A program made the translations under genes and the position numbers. Positions 54,433 through 63,257 of a stretch of 64,000 nucleotides of DNA are shown here, piece after piece (positions within the stretch are counted from its first letter, which is position 1; the number at the start of each line of letters is the position of its first letter). The notes under the pieces are model-generated. The model saw nothing but the letters and a program-made list of their open reading frames with translations, was not told the origin of the DNA and made no database searches. The stretch is taken from positions 93,188-157,187 of the forward strand of contig CAMDLT010000001.1 in NCBI GenBank assembly GCA_945901855.1. Direction: 5' to 3'. This stretch comes from Asaia bogorensis (GTDB lineage: Bacteria; Pseudomonadota; Alphaproteobacteria; CACIAM-22H2).

Positions 54433-57400
54433 ATGGTTCGAAATGCGCGGGTTGGGGCGGCAATGCTGGCGGGTTTGGCGGCGATGCCGTGCGCTGCGAG
54501 CGCCCAGACGAGCGACCCGATCGGCGTGACTTCCGCCGTCAACCCGGACGCGCGCGGCGTGCGCCCCGACGGCGCGCAGAACGTGCTGCTGGTCGGCAGC
54601 AATGTGATTTTCAAGGAGCGCATCGAAACCGGTCCCGGCGGCCAAGCGCAATTGCTGTTCAACGACCAGTCGGCGATTTCGGTCGGACCGAACGCCACGC
54701 TGGTGATCGACCAGTTCGTCTACAACCCGACCACCGGAACCGGGCAGATGGCCGTGTCGCTGGCGCGCGGCACGATGCGCTTTGTCGGCGGCAAGATTTC
54801 CAAACAAAACGAAGTGACGATCGCGACGCCGGCGGCGACGATCGGCATTCGCGGCGGCGTGACAATGCCCACCGTTGCCGACGACGGCTCGACGCGCGTG
54901 GTGCATATTTTCGGCGCAACGACCGTGCGCACGCCCAACGGCGAATCGACGACGCTGACGCGTCCGGGTTTTGTCGCCGAAATCGCCGCGCCCGTGCTGG
55001 CGAACGCGCCCGCGAGCGCGCCGACGGCCGCCCCGCCGCCCGGCGGCGGCATTGCGGTGCGCCGGGCCAGCGAAGCCGAAATTTCATCGACCAAAAGCCA
55101 GCTCGAGGCGGCGCCAGCACGCCAAACGACGAGCGCATTGGCCGCACCCGCCGCCGCGCCTAGCGCGCCGAACCAGCAGCCTCAAGGCCAAGGCCAGAGT
55201 CAGGCCCAGGGCCCCACGCAGGGCCCGCCACCGGGCCAGCCTGCGAACAATGCGGGCGGTGCGCCGCCGCCGCCTGCAGGCGGCAGGATCGATGGCGCGC
55301 TCGGCGGTTCGGGATTTACCGGTCAAAATTCGGGCGTGGCACCCGACCAAATTGTCACGGTCGGCAATGCGCAGCCCGGCTTTGGCGGCGGCCCGCCGCC
55401 GCCCGGCCAGCAAGCGGCCCAGGCGGGCGCGCAAGCCAACACGACCGGCGCCGCGCAGACCGGCACCATTGCGAACGTGCAGCAAAATTTCCAAAGCTTC
55501 GCCTCGAATCTGACGTTTTTGGGCCGGGCGCGTTACGGCAACTGGAGCTTGGGGCCGGGGACCGGTCTTGCAGCGCCGGTCTTCGATGCGGCCGACAAGT
55601 CGCGCCCGTTTTCGGCGACGATCGCGAATGGCCGATTTTCCGGCACGCTCAACAACGGCGAAACCTTTCGCTTCAACGTGCCAAGCGACCCGCTCGGCCG
55701 CGCGGTTTCGACCGGCTTTGGCGGCACGGCGTCGCCCGGCGGACAGTTCTCCGGCACGACGACATTTTCAGCCGACGGTCGGTTTTTCTACGGCTATTAC
55801 CAACTTGGCAATGGCGAGCGCTTGGCGACGTTCGGCGGCGCCGCCGTTTCGGGCGCGGCGCTGGCGGATTCGAGCGCGCGGGTCGTTCGCGAATATGTGC
55901 TGTCGATCGATCCTGCATTGAGCGGCAATATTCCGTTTGCCCCCGGCATGGAGAGCGGCAGCAATTTCGCGAACCCGTCGGTCGGCAAATTCACGACCGT
56001 CACGCCCGCCGCCGGCGGACAGCCCGGCCGCGCGCTGCAGGTCAGCTTCGCGCTCGACGGCAGCGGTTCTAACCAGCGCAGCCTGCTGTCGGTCGGCACG
56101 TTCAACATCGCCAACGACAGCGCGGGCAATCTGACCGCCAGCGGCGGCACCCGCGGCATTTACGATCTGGCCGGCACCCTGCGGCCGGGGCGTTTTGGCG
56201 CCAGCGTGACGAGCGAAACCGACGCCAACGGCAACTCGTTCTTCGGCTCGCTCGCGACGGGCAACGCGCCGAGCTATTTCGTGCTGGGACAAAACGATCT
56301 CAACGCCAGCAACACGCGCACGACGTCGGACGCGTTCCGCAGCCTCGTCAACAACGGTGCGGCAAGCGACCAGTACTACCGCTTCAGCAACGTCGCGCGG
56401 TTCGATCGCGCCGTGACGACGTCGCCCGCACCCGCGACGACGTTCTTGAACATGTACGCCGCAGGCCTTGCCGAACGCTCGGGCAGCACGAACGTCGTGC
56501 GTCAGGAAGCCAACGATCCGACCAAGAGCGTGCTGCGCTTCGATGCCAGCGCCAATACGGTGACGGCGCTGATGGCGGTCGAGCGCGTGGGCGCGGCCGA
56601 AACTTTCAAACTCGCGATGGGCGCGCGGCCGACGACAGTTTCGGGCGCGGCCACGGGTTTCGCGGGGCAGGCCGCCGACATCGTTAACTCAGCTTTCACC
56701 ACCTTCGCAGCCAACGGCGCGCGCGCGACGCTGATCGACGAGAAAAACTGGGCGGCGCGCGAGATGACCAACCCCGGTGCCGGTTTGGATGCGAACGGCG
56801 CTTCGAATTTCAATGCAGCCCTGGTTACGTCCAACCTTACCAACAGCCCTGCGTCGGTGACGGACGAGGCCTTGCGCGCGCGCTTGGCGATGGTGCCGTC
56901 GACCGCGATCGAGTCGGGCGTGCTCTCCGCTGCCTATTCGAATTTCAGCTTTGCCGGTTTCCAGAGCATGCAATGGGGCTTCTGGGATGGCGACGTCGCG
57001 TTCCCCGATCCGCTGGTGACCGGCGGGCGTACCGATCGCTATTCGCTGGCAACGTGGGTTGCGGGCGTGCTGCCGATCATCGGCGACATCCCGGCCAGCG
57101 GAACCGCGACCTATACGGGCCACGCCATCGGCACGGTCAACAACAACGGCGCGCGCTATTCGGCGGTCGGCAATTTCACGCAGACCTGGAATTTCGGCTC
57201 CGACAGCGGAACAGTTTCGATCGCCAATTTCGACGGGCTGGCGACGCTGACGGGCAGCGTTACGTCGGCCAATCGGCGCGAACTGACGGGGGCGCTGACC
57301 AACGGGGCGGGCGTCACGGGCAATGTCGCGGCGTCTTTTTTCAGGGGCACAAGCGATCCGGTCAAGAATGTCGGCGGCAACTTCAATCTGACCGGCACGA

Positions 57401-57438
57401 ACTACCAGGCCGGCGGCATCGTGGCCGGGCAGCGCTGA
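54433..57438 (+). CDS. Secreted FecR-domain protein with TbpB-like C-terminal barrel
   Basis: This 1001-residue protein begins with a signal peptide (cleavage near ASA-Q, residue 24) and no usable lipobox. A FecR domain spans about 50-170 (GQNVLLVG, TGPGGQAQLLFNDQSAISVGPN, TPAATIGIRGGV). A proline/glutamine/glycine/alanine-rich linker covers about 180-350. The C-terminal part (from about 885) reads as a small beta-barrel with TATYTGHAIGTV, NFGSDSGTVSIANFDGLA and AASFFRGTSDPVKNVGGNF, like TbpB-type barrels that Slam proteins export. I prefer ATG 54433 (RBS AGGAG) to ATG 54409. The whole gene is codon-typical for the genome. Confidence 0.7.
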   Translation: MVRNARVGAAMLAGLAAMPCAASAQTSDPIGVTSAVNPDARGVRPDGAQNVLLVGSNVIFKERIETGPGGQAQLLFNDQSAISVGPNATLVIDQFVYNPTTGTGQMAVSLARGTMRFVGGKISKQNEVTIATPAATIGIRGGVTMPTVADDGSTRVVHIFGATTVRTPNGESTTLTRPGFVAEIAAPVLANAPASAPTAAPPPGGGIAVRRASEAEISSTKSQLEAAPARQTTSALAAPAAAPSAPNQQPQGQGQSQAQGPTQGPPPGQPANNAGGAPPPPAGGRIDGALGGSGFTGQNSGVAPDQIVTVGNAQPGFGGGPPPPGQQAAQAGAQANTTGAAQTGTIANVQQNFQSFASNLTFLGRARYGNWSLGPGTGLAAPVFDAADKSRPFSATIANGRFSGTLNNGETFRFNVPSDPLGRAVSTGFGGTASPGGQFSGTTTFSADGRFFYGYYQLGNGERLATFGGAAVSGAALADSSARVVREYVLSIDPALSGNIPFAPGMESGSNFANPSVGKFTTVTPAAGGQPGRALQVSFALDGSGSNQRSLLSVGTFNIANDSAGNLTASGGTRGIYDLAGTLRPGRFGASVTSETDANGNSFFGSLATGNAPSYFVLGQNDLNASNTRTTSDAFRSLVNNGAASDQYYRFSNVARFDRAVTTSPAPATTFLNMYAAGLAERSGSTNVVRQEANDPTKSVLRFDASANTVTALMAVERVGAAETFKLAMGARPTTVSGAATGFAGQAADIVNSAFTTFAANGARATLIDEKNWAAREMTNPGAGLDANGASNFNAALVTSNLTNSPASVTDEALRARLAMVPSTAIESGVLSAAYSNFSFAGFQSMQWGFWDGDVAFPDPLVTGGRTDRYSLATWVAGVLPIIGDIPASGTATYTGHAIGTVNNNGARYSAVGNFTQTWNFGSDSGTVSIANFDGLATLTGSVTSANRRELTGALTNGAGVTGNVAASFFRGTSDPVKNVGGNFNLTGTNYQAGGIVAGQR

Positions 57439-57474
57439 AGGCGATGCCGATTTGAACACGCGTTAGGAACCGCA

Positions 57475-59697
57475 TTGCGCAAGCTGTTGCCATCGATCCT
57501 GCTGCTCGCGGCCCTGCTGGGCTTGCGCGCAGCCGACCCCAGTCTGCTGCAGACGGTGCGCGCCGCCGTGTTCGACGAATACCAGCGACTGGCACCGCGC
57601 GTCTGGGAAGATGCGGGCGTGCGCATCGTCGATATCGACGAAGAAAGCTTGCGGCGTTTCGGGCAATGGCCGTGGCCGCGCACGGTGCTGGCCGAACTTA
57701 CCGGCCGCATGGCCGATGCCGGTGCGGCGGCGATCGCCTTCGACATCGTGTTTGCCGAACCGGACCGCACCAGCCCCGCAACCATCCTGCCGCTTTGGGC
57801 GGCGCTCGGCGCCAAGCCGGATCTGGTCGAACTTGCGCGCCGTCTGCCCGACCACGACGCGGTACTGGCGCAGACGCTGGCGCAAACGCCGTCCGTCGTG
57901 GGCTTCGTGCTCGGCAACGAGGATACGGCCGACGCTGCACCGCCGACGCCCAAATGGGGCATCGCGATCGCAGGCCCCGATCCGCGCGCTTTTTTGACGC
58001 GCTTTCGCGGCATGACGACGAACCTTCCGGCGATCGACGCGGCCGCCAAGGGCCTTGGCAGTTTTTCGACCGGTTTCGAGGGCGGCGGCATGGTGCGCAG
58101 CGTGCCGTTCCTGTTTCGCCTGACCGGCCCGAACGTGCCGCCGCAGCGCGAGATCGTCCCCTCGCTGGTCGCCGAAGCGCTGCGCGTGGCGCAAGACGCC
58201 TCGACCTATGTCGTGCGCGCCGTTGGCGCTTCGGGCCAAAGCGGCCTTGGCGCCGAGACCGGCATCGTCGATATCAAGATCGGCGCGTTTGCCGCCAAGA
58301 CCGACGCGAACGGGCGCGTGCTTCTGTACGATTCCGGGCCCGTACCTGCGCGCGCGATCCCGGCTTGGCGCGTGCTGGCAAACGATCTGCCCGACGACGC
58401 GCTCGACGGGCGCATTGTGTTTGTCGGCACGTCGGCCGTGGGACTGCGCGATTTGCGTGCAACCCCCCTCAACCCCGTTGCGGCGGGCGTCGAAGTCCAC
58501 GCGCAAATCGCCGAGCAGATCGTTACGGGCGTCTTTTTGGAGCGCCCCGACTGGGCGGACGGCGCCGAGTTCGCAGCGCTTGCCGCGTTTGGTGCTACAC
58601 TCGTGGCGCTGCTCTTGCTGAAGGGCGCGCTCGCGGGCGCTGCGGTGCTGGCAGTGGGCCTGCTGCTCGCGTTTGGCGCGTCGTGGACCGCGTTTGCATC
58701 GTATCGCCTGCTGTTCGATCCGGTCTATCCGGTGCTGGCGGCGATCCTTCTTTATACGGCGCAGACGCTGGTCGCGTATCTGGGCAGCGAGGCCGAACGG
58801 CGCCAAGTGCGCGGCGCCTTCGCGCGCTACCTCGCCCCGGCCCTGGTCGAAGCGCTTGCCAAAGATCCCTCGAAACTCGCCCTGGGCGGCGAGATGAAAC
58901 CGATCACGCTGATGTTCATGGATATCCGCGGCTTCACGCCGATCTCCGAACAGTTCGACGCGCACGGCCTCACGCGCTTTTTGAACAAGTTCCTCACGCG
59001 CATGACCGACAGCGTGCTCAAAGCCGGCGGCACGGTCGACAAATACATGGGCGATGCGATCATGGCGTTCTGGAACGCGCCGATGGACGTGCCAGAACAC
59101 CCCAAGCGCGCGCTGGAGGCAGCCCTGGAAATGCTCGCACGCGCCAAGCAGTTCGACAGCGACTGGCGCGCCGAGCGCGCGGCTGAGGGGCTGCAGCCCG
59201 TGCCCGTCAAGATCGGCATCGGGCTCAATACGGGCATTTGCTGCGTCGGCAACATGGGGGCCGAACAGCGCTTCGACTATTCGGCGATCGGCGACGACGT
59301 CAATCTCGCTTCGCGTCTGGAAAGCCAAAGCAAGGCCTATGGCCTGTCGTTGCTGATCGCAGAAGCGACCGCCGAAGCCTGCAAAGGCGATTTCCGCCTG
59401 TTCGAAATCGATCTGCTCCGCGTGAAGGGAAAAACGCGTCCGGCGCGCATTTTCACGGCTCTGCCGGGCGCGTGCGATGTCGACTACCAAGCCTGGTCGG
59501 CTGTGCATGCGGGCGCCATCGCGGCCTATCGCGGCCAGGATTGGGATGCGGCCGAGGGGGCGCTTGAAACCTTGCGCGCACCCGCCTTCGCGGCGCTCGC
59601 CGGTTTCTACGAGATCCTGGGTGCCCGCATCGCTGCGTGCCGCCGCACCCCGCCGCCCGCCGACTGGGACGGCGTGCATGTCGCGACCGAGAAGTGA
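57475..59697 (+). CDS. CHASE2-domain adenylate/guanylate cyclase
   Basis: This 740-residue protein has an N-terminal membrane anchor (residues 4-20), an extracytoplasmic CHASE2 sensor (about 30-355, with VRIVDIDEESLRRFGQWPWPR and GRIVFVGTSAVGLRDLRATP), three more helices (about 366-435), and a C-terminal class III cyclase domain. Metal aspartates D483 (FMDIRGF) and D527 (YMGDAIM), the purine-selecting K523, and N610 and R614 (DDVNLASRLE) are all intact, which favours cAMP production. TTG start with AGGAA spaced 6 bp. It follows the FecR-like gene by 36 bp and converges with a CRP-family gene. Confidence 0.92.
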   Translation: MRKLLPSILLLAALLGLRAADPSLLQTVRAAVFDEYQRLAPRVWEDAGVRIVDIDEESLRRFGQWPWPRTVLAELTGRMADAGAAAIAFDIVFAEPDRTSPATILPLWAALGAKPDLVELARRLPDHDAVLAQTLAQTPSVVGFVLGNEDTADAAPPTPKWGIAIAGPDPRAFLTRFRGMTTNLPAIDAAAKGLGSFSTGFEGGGMVRSVPFLFRLTGPNVPPQREIVPSLVAEALRVAQDASTYVVRAVGASGQSGLGAETGIVDIKIGAFAAKTDANGRVLLYDSGPVPARAIPAWRVLANDLPDDALDGRIVFVGTSAVGLRDLRATPLNPVAAGVEVHAQIAEQIVTGVFLERPDWADGAEFAALAAFGATLVALLLLKGALAGAAVLAVGLLLAFGASWTAFASYRLLFDPVYPVLAAILLYTAQTLVAYLGSEAERRQVRGAFARYLAPALVEALAKDPSKLALGGEMKPITLMFMDIRGFTPISEQFDAHGLTRFLNKFLTRMTDSVLKAGGTVDKYMGDAIMAFWNAPMDVPEHPKRALEAALEMLARAKQFDSDWRAERAAEGLQPVPVKIGIGLNTGICCVGNMGAEQRFDYSAIGDDVNLASRLESQSKAYGLSLLIAEATAEACKGDFRLFEIDLLRVKGKTRPARIFTALPGACDVDYQAWSAVHAGAIAAYRGQDWDAAEGALETLRAPAFAALAGFYEILGARIAACRRTPPPADWDGVHVATEK

Positions 59698-59747
59698 GTT
59701 TGGCGCCGCCGTCGATGGACCTGCCCCGATCGGACGTGCTGCGACCT

Positions 59748-60473
59748 CTATCCTTGGCTGAACTCGCGTACCATCGCTTTGAGGCGCTTGGGGTCGAGCA
59801 GCACCAGTTCGGACTTCTCGCGCGCAACGATGCCTTTTTTGGCAAGTTCCGACAGCACGCGCGCGACCGTCTCGCGCGTCGTGGACACGCGCGCGGCGAT
59901 GTCGCCATGCGCCGGGATCGGGCGAATCGTCGTGCGCGCCGCAGCACCCGCTCCGGTGCCCGCCGGGCGCGCCATACGCAGCAATTCGGCATAGACGCGG
60001 TTGTGCGCGCCCAGCGTCGAAAGCGCGAAAATCCGGCTTGTCGCCTGGCGCAGCGTGAAGGCCAGGCGCCGCAGCAGCACCAGGGTTACTTTGGGCTCTT
60101 GCGCCAGCAACCCGTGGAACGCCGCCTGCGGCAAGGTCGCAACCAGCGTGGGAGCCAGTGCGATCACGCTTGCCGAGCGCGCCCCGCCGTCGATCGCGGC
60201 AAGCTCGCCCACGCAAGCGCCCGCCGCAATCTCGTCGAAGCTGACCTCGCGGCCCGCTTCGGAAAACAGCACCACGCGCGCGCTGCCCGCAACCAGGAAA
60301 TAGACGTCGCAGCCTTCGTCGTCGCGATCGATGATGGTTTCGTCGGCGGCGAAATTGCGCCAGCGGCACAGCGCTTCGATCTTCTGGCGCAACCCCGTTT
60401 CGAGGCCCGAAAACATCTCGATTCCGGCAAGGCTGCGGGCAGGCGACGGCGAGAGCTTTGGTCGTTTCGACAC
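59748..60473 (-). CDS. CRP-family transcription regulator with intact cAMP-binding cassette
   Basis: This 241-residue protein has a cyclic-nucleotide domain whose phosphate-binding cassette CVGELAAIDGGARSASV keeps E90, R99 and S100, equivalent to E. coli CRP E72/R82/S83. The HTH recognition helix STTRETVARVL keeps R200, E201 and R205, the residues CRP uses to read TGTGA. It therefore should bind cAMP and TGTGA-N6-TCACA sites. It faces the cyclase gene tail-to-tail (50 bp). The start is a GTG at 60473 with AAAGGG upstream; earlier residues in the same frame look non-coding. Confidence 0.85.
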   Translation of the reverse strand: MSKRPKLSPSPARSLAGIEMFSGLETGLRQKIEALCRWRNFAADETIIDRDDEGCDVYFLVAGSARVVLFSEAGREVSFDEIAAGACVGELAAIDGGARSASVIALAPTLVATLPQAAFHGLLAQEPKVTLVLLRRLAFTLRQATSRIFALSTLGAHNRVYAELLRMARPAGTGAGAAARTTIRPIPAHGDIAARVSTTRETVARVLSELAKKGIVAREKSELVLLDPKRLKAMVREFSQG

Positions 60474-60499
60474 GGCAATACCCTTTGGTACGAGCCAAG

Positions 60500-60529
60500 T
60501 TGCCCTCGGCAAGGCCGGTCGTCTATAGT
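60500..60529 (+). promoter_or_regulatory. Predicted promoter of the maoC-like gene
   Basis: TTGCCC (60500-60505) and TATAGT (60524-60529) with an 18-bp spacer lie in the 121-bp divergent gap between the CRP-family gene and the hydratase gene. Confidence 0.5.
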
Positions 60530-60594
60530 CGCCCCGACGATGTTTCGGCGCAAGTGGCGCCGTCGGACCGGACGGCGAGCGCGAGCGGGGCTGC

Positions 60595-61056
60595 ATGAAC
60601 CAGTTTGAAGAGCTGCACGGTCTTTATTTCGAAGATCTGGAAGTCGGCCAAACCGCCATTTTCGCCAAAACCGTGACCGAAACCGACATCGTGCTGTTTG
60701 CGGGCCTGACGGGCGACAACAACCCTGTCCACATCAACGAAGTGTTTGCCGCCGCCACGCCGTTTTCGGGACGCATCGCGCACGGCATGCTGACGGCCAG
60801 CTTCGTTTCGACCGTGCTTGGCACCAAATTGCCCGGTCCGGGCGCCATCTATTTGAGCCAGAGCCTGCGCTTCAAAGCGCCCGTGCGCGCGGGCGACACC
60901 GTGGTCGCGCGCGCAACGGTCAAGGAACTGGTGCCCGAAAAGCGCCGCTGCACGCTCGTCACCACCATATCGGTCGACGACAAAATCGTGCTCGAAGGCG
61001 AAGCGGTTGTGCTGGTGGCAGCGCGCCCTGCGGCCACGGCTGCGGCTGCGGGCTAG
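60595..61056 (+). CDS. MaoC-family enoyl-CoA hydratase (PhaJ-like)
   Basis: This 153-residue hot-dog-fold protein has the hydratase-2 signature YFEDLEVGQTA...FAGLTGDNNPVHINEVFAA with the catalytic Asp/His in GDNNPVH, and RIAHGMLTASF. It hydrates trans-2-enoyl-CoA to (R)-3-hydroxyacyl-CoA, feeding polyhydroxyalkanoate synthesis. The C-terminus is alanine-rich. It is followed by ribF after 11 bp; the two may share a transcript. Confidence 0.9.
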   Translation: MNQFEELHGLYFEDLEVGQTAIFAKTVTETDIVLFAGLTGDNNPVHINEVFAAATPFSGRIAHGMLTASFVSTVLGTKLPGPGAIYLSQSLRFKAPVRAGDTVVARATVKELVPEKRRCTLVTTISVDDKIVLEGEAVVLVAARPAATAAAAG

Positions 61057-61067
61057 TTCGACTTCGC

Positions 61068-62027
61068 ATGCGCGTCTATCGCGATTTTGGCCGCAGCGAC
61101 ACGCGCGGCTTGCCGCCCGCCGCGCGCGGCAGCATCGCTGCCATCGGGAATTTCGACGGGGTGCATCTTGGCCATCGCGCGGTCATCGGCGCCGCCAAAA
61201 AGATGGCCCAGGCGCTTTCGCGGCCCTTGTCGGTCGTGACCTTCGAGCCGCATCCGCGGCGCTTTTTCAAACCCGATTTGCCGCCATTTTTGCTGGCGAC
61301 CGCCCGGCGCAAGATCGAATTGCTGGCCGAGCTTGGCGTCGATTTTTGTTTTGCGCTGCGTTTCGATGCCAACCTTGCCGCCCATTCGGCCGACGCGTTC
61401 GTCCAAAATTGCTTGATCCAAGATCTCGATCTTGCCGGGATTGTGGCGGGGTACGATTTTGCGTTCGGGCGCGCGCGCACCGGCACCGCAAAGACGCTGT
61501 CCGACGCCATGCGGGCGGCCGGCCGTGCGGTTGAAATCGTGGCGCCCGCACGCGATGCCGACCCCGATCGGCAATCGGCAGGCGTCTATTCGTCGACGGC
61601 CATTCGCAACGCGCTGACGGCAGGCGATGTCGCGACGGCCGCGCGCTTGCTCGGGCGGCCATTTTCGGTCGACGGGCGCGTGCGCCACGGCGACAAGCGC
61701 GGCCGCACGATCGGCTTTCCAACCGCCAATCTGGCCCTTGGCCCGTGTCTGCCGCCCGCTTACGGCGTCTATGCGGTGCGTGTCGGCGGCATCGGTTCGG
61801 CACCCGTCAATGGCGTTGCCAATCTGGGCGTGCGCCCGACCGCAGGCGGCGATCCCGCCCCGCGTTTGGAGGTGCATCTGTTCGATTTCGACGGCGATCT
61901 GTACGGACGCCGACTGCGCGTTTCGTTCGCGCATTTTTTGCGCGCGGAACAAAAATTCGCCGATTTTGCCGCGCTCAAAGCGCAAATCGCCCGCGACGCC
62001 GACGCCGCCCGGGCGCTTCTGGCTTAA
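61068..62027 (+). CDS. ribF: Bifunctional riboflavin kinase/FAD synthetase
   Basis: This 319-residue enzyme makes FMN and FAD. The N-terminal FAD synthetase has GNFDGVHLGHRAVI and the YSSTAIRNAL motif; the C-terminal kinase domain has VRHGDKRGRTIGFPTANL and LEVHLFDFDGDLYG. The length is usual for the family. It follows maoC and converges on a small membrane-protein gene with 3 bp between stops. Confidence 0.96.
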   Translation: MRVYRDFGRSDTRGLPPAARGSIAAIGNFDGVHLGHRAVIGAAKKMAQALSRPLSVVTFEPHPRRFFKPDLPPFLLATARRKIELLAELGVDFCFALRFDANLAAHSADAFVQNCLIQDLDLAGIVAGYDFAFGRARTGTAKTLSDAMRAAGRAVEIVAPARDADPDRQSAGVYSSTAIRNALTAGDVATAARLLGRPFSVDGRVRHGDKRGRTIGFPTANLALGPCLPPAYGVYAVRVGGIGSAPVNGVANLGVRPTAGGDPAPRLEVHLFDFDGDLYGRRLRVSFAHFLRAEQKFADFAALKAQIARDADAARALLA

Positions 62028-62030
62028 TTT

Positions 62031-62312
62031 TTATCTTGAGTTCTCGTTGCCGCAGGCGGTGAGGACGTGCGTCGTGCGCACTTGGCTGCCGGTCTTTTCG
62101 AGTTCGAATTCCTTGCTCATACGGCAACGATAGGTCTGCGGCTCGGTCGTCGTGACCGGGCGCTCGACCGCCGAAAAACTGCTGGTAAGACGCGTCGCGC
62201 CGTCGGCAAAACCGGGAAACATGGTCGCCAAATAGCCAAGCACGCCCATCACCGCAACGAAGATCGCGGTAACACCGAGCAGTTTGGGGACGACACTGTT
62301 TTCTTCGTTCAT
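62031..62312 (-). CDS. Small single-pass membrane protein, unknown
   Basis: This 93-residue protein has one membrane helix (about 10-33: LLGVTAIFVAVMGVLGYLATMF) and a soluble tail with two cysteines (residues about 63 and 87). I know no family. A GAGG ribosome site precedes the ATG at 62312. Codon use fits the genome. Confidence 0.6.
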   Translation of the reverse strand: MNEENSVVPKLLGVTAIFVAVMGVLGYLATMFPGFADGATRLTSSFSAVERPVTTTEPQTYRCRMSKEFELEKTGSQVRTTHVLTACGNENSR

Positions 62313-62455
62313 GGCCGTTTGCCTCAAGCTTCAATATAAGCGCGAACGGCACTTTCAACAACAGATCGCCCCGAAAGTACCGTAAAATTTGCTGTTTTCT
62401 GAAGTGTGCGGCGGGACCCTTGTGCAAGGCCGCCCGACGCGCCACATCCTACGCC

Positions 62456-63148
62456 ATGCAAAAAAACTGGGTGTCCGTTGTTTTGGCAGCGGTTTTTGTC
62501 GTTTTGGGCACTTTGGGCGCACGCGCGGATTTGCCGCCGGGCGTGCCGGGCGAGGGCGCACTCGTTTTTTCGGTCCGAAAATCGGGCAGCGAAGTCGGGC
62601 GCCATAAAATCACGTTTTCGCGAAGCGGCGATGTTCTGCTCGTCGAAACCGAGTCCGCGCTTCAGCTGCGCGTGGCGTTCGTAACGGTCTATCGCTACGT
62701 CCAGCGCACGCGCGAGACGTGGCGCGACGGCGTGCTGATCGGGTTCGACAGCAGCGTCGACGACAACGGCACGCCGTTTCGCATCAAAGCCGTGCAGCGC
62801 GACGGCGAACTGCATATCGACGGGCATCAGGAAAAGCATGTCGTGGCGCGCGACGTCAAACCGTTAAGCTACTGGAATATAGGCATCACCAAGGTGCCGC
62901 GCGCCTTCGACGTGCAATGGGGATCGCTTGCCGAACTTGCGGTCGAACCGCGCGGACCCGAGACGCGCCAAGTGGCCGGCAAACCCCTCGAGGCGCGCCG
63001 CTATGCGCTGCGCGGCTATGAAATCCGCAAAGGCGAACGCCAGAGAACCCCATGGCTCAATGTGGATGCTTGGTACGATTCCGGCGACCGGTTGGTCGGG
63101 CTGTCGTTCCATTATCGCGGGTTCGATTTCGACTACGTGCTGCAATAG
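62456..63148 (+). CDS. Secreted DUF6134-like protein
   Basis: This 230-residue protein has a signal peptide ([24 protein letters not shown]) and a beta-rich body with [38 protein letters not shown] and a C-terminal [22 protein letters not shown]. These resemble the DUF6134 (DUF3108-related) periplasmic proteins of unknown function. The ATG at 62456 is preferred to a GTG 36 bp upstream because it gives a clean signal peptide. Confidence 0.72.
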   Translation: MQKNWVSVVLAAVFVVLGTLGARADLPPGVPGEGALVFSVRKSGSEVGRHKITFSRSGDVLLVETESALQLRVAFVTVYRYVQRTRETWRDGVLIGFDSSVDDNGTPFRIKAVQRDGELHIDGHQEKHVVARDVKPLSYWNIGITKVPRAFDVQWGSLAELAVEPRGPETRQVAGKPLEARRYALRGYEIRKGERQRTPWLNVDAWYDSGDRLVGLSFHYRGFDFDYVLQ

Positions 63149-63164
63149 CCCCATAACAATCGGC

Positions 63165-63192
63165 CTGACCGCCGGACAAATCGTGCTAGAAT
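63165..63192 (+). promoter_or_regulatory. Predicted promoter of fliG
   Basis: CTGACC (63165-63170) and TAGAAT (63187-63192) with a 16-bp spacer lie 66 bp before the fliG start. Flagellar genes often use other sigma factors, so this sigma-70-like match is tentative. Confidence 0.35.
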
Positions 63193-63257
63193 CACTTTCG
63201 GCTGGTCGAGCCGCGCATGCTCTGCGCGCGTACGAGCCGCCGATCGGAGCGGAACCC

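Noticed and set aside
57463..60498. A roughly 1000-residue open frame on the minus strand across the cyclase region
   Set aside because: It is opposite the CHASE2 cyclase and has an arginine/alanine-rich composition without motifs; only the CRP frame at its 5' side (in another frame) is real.
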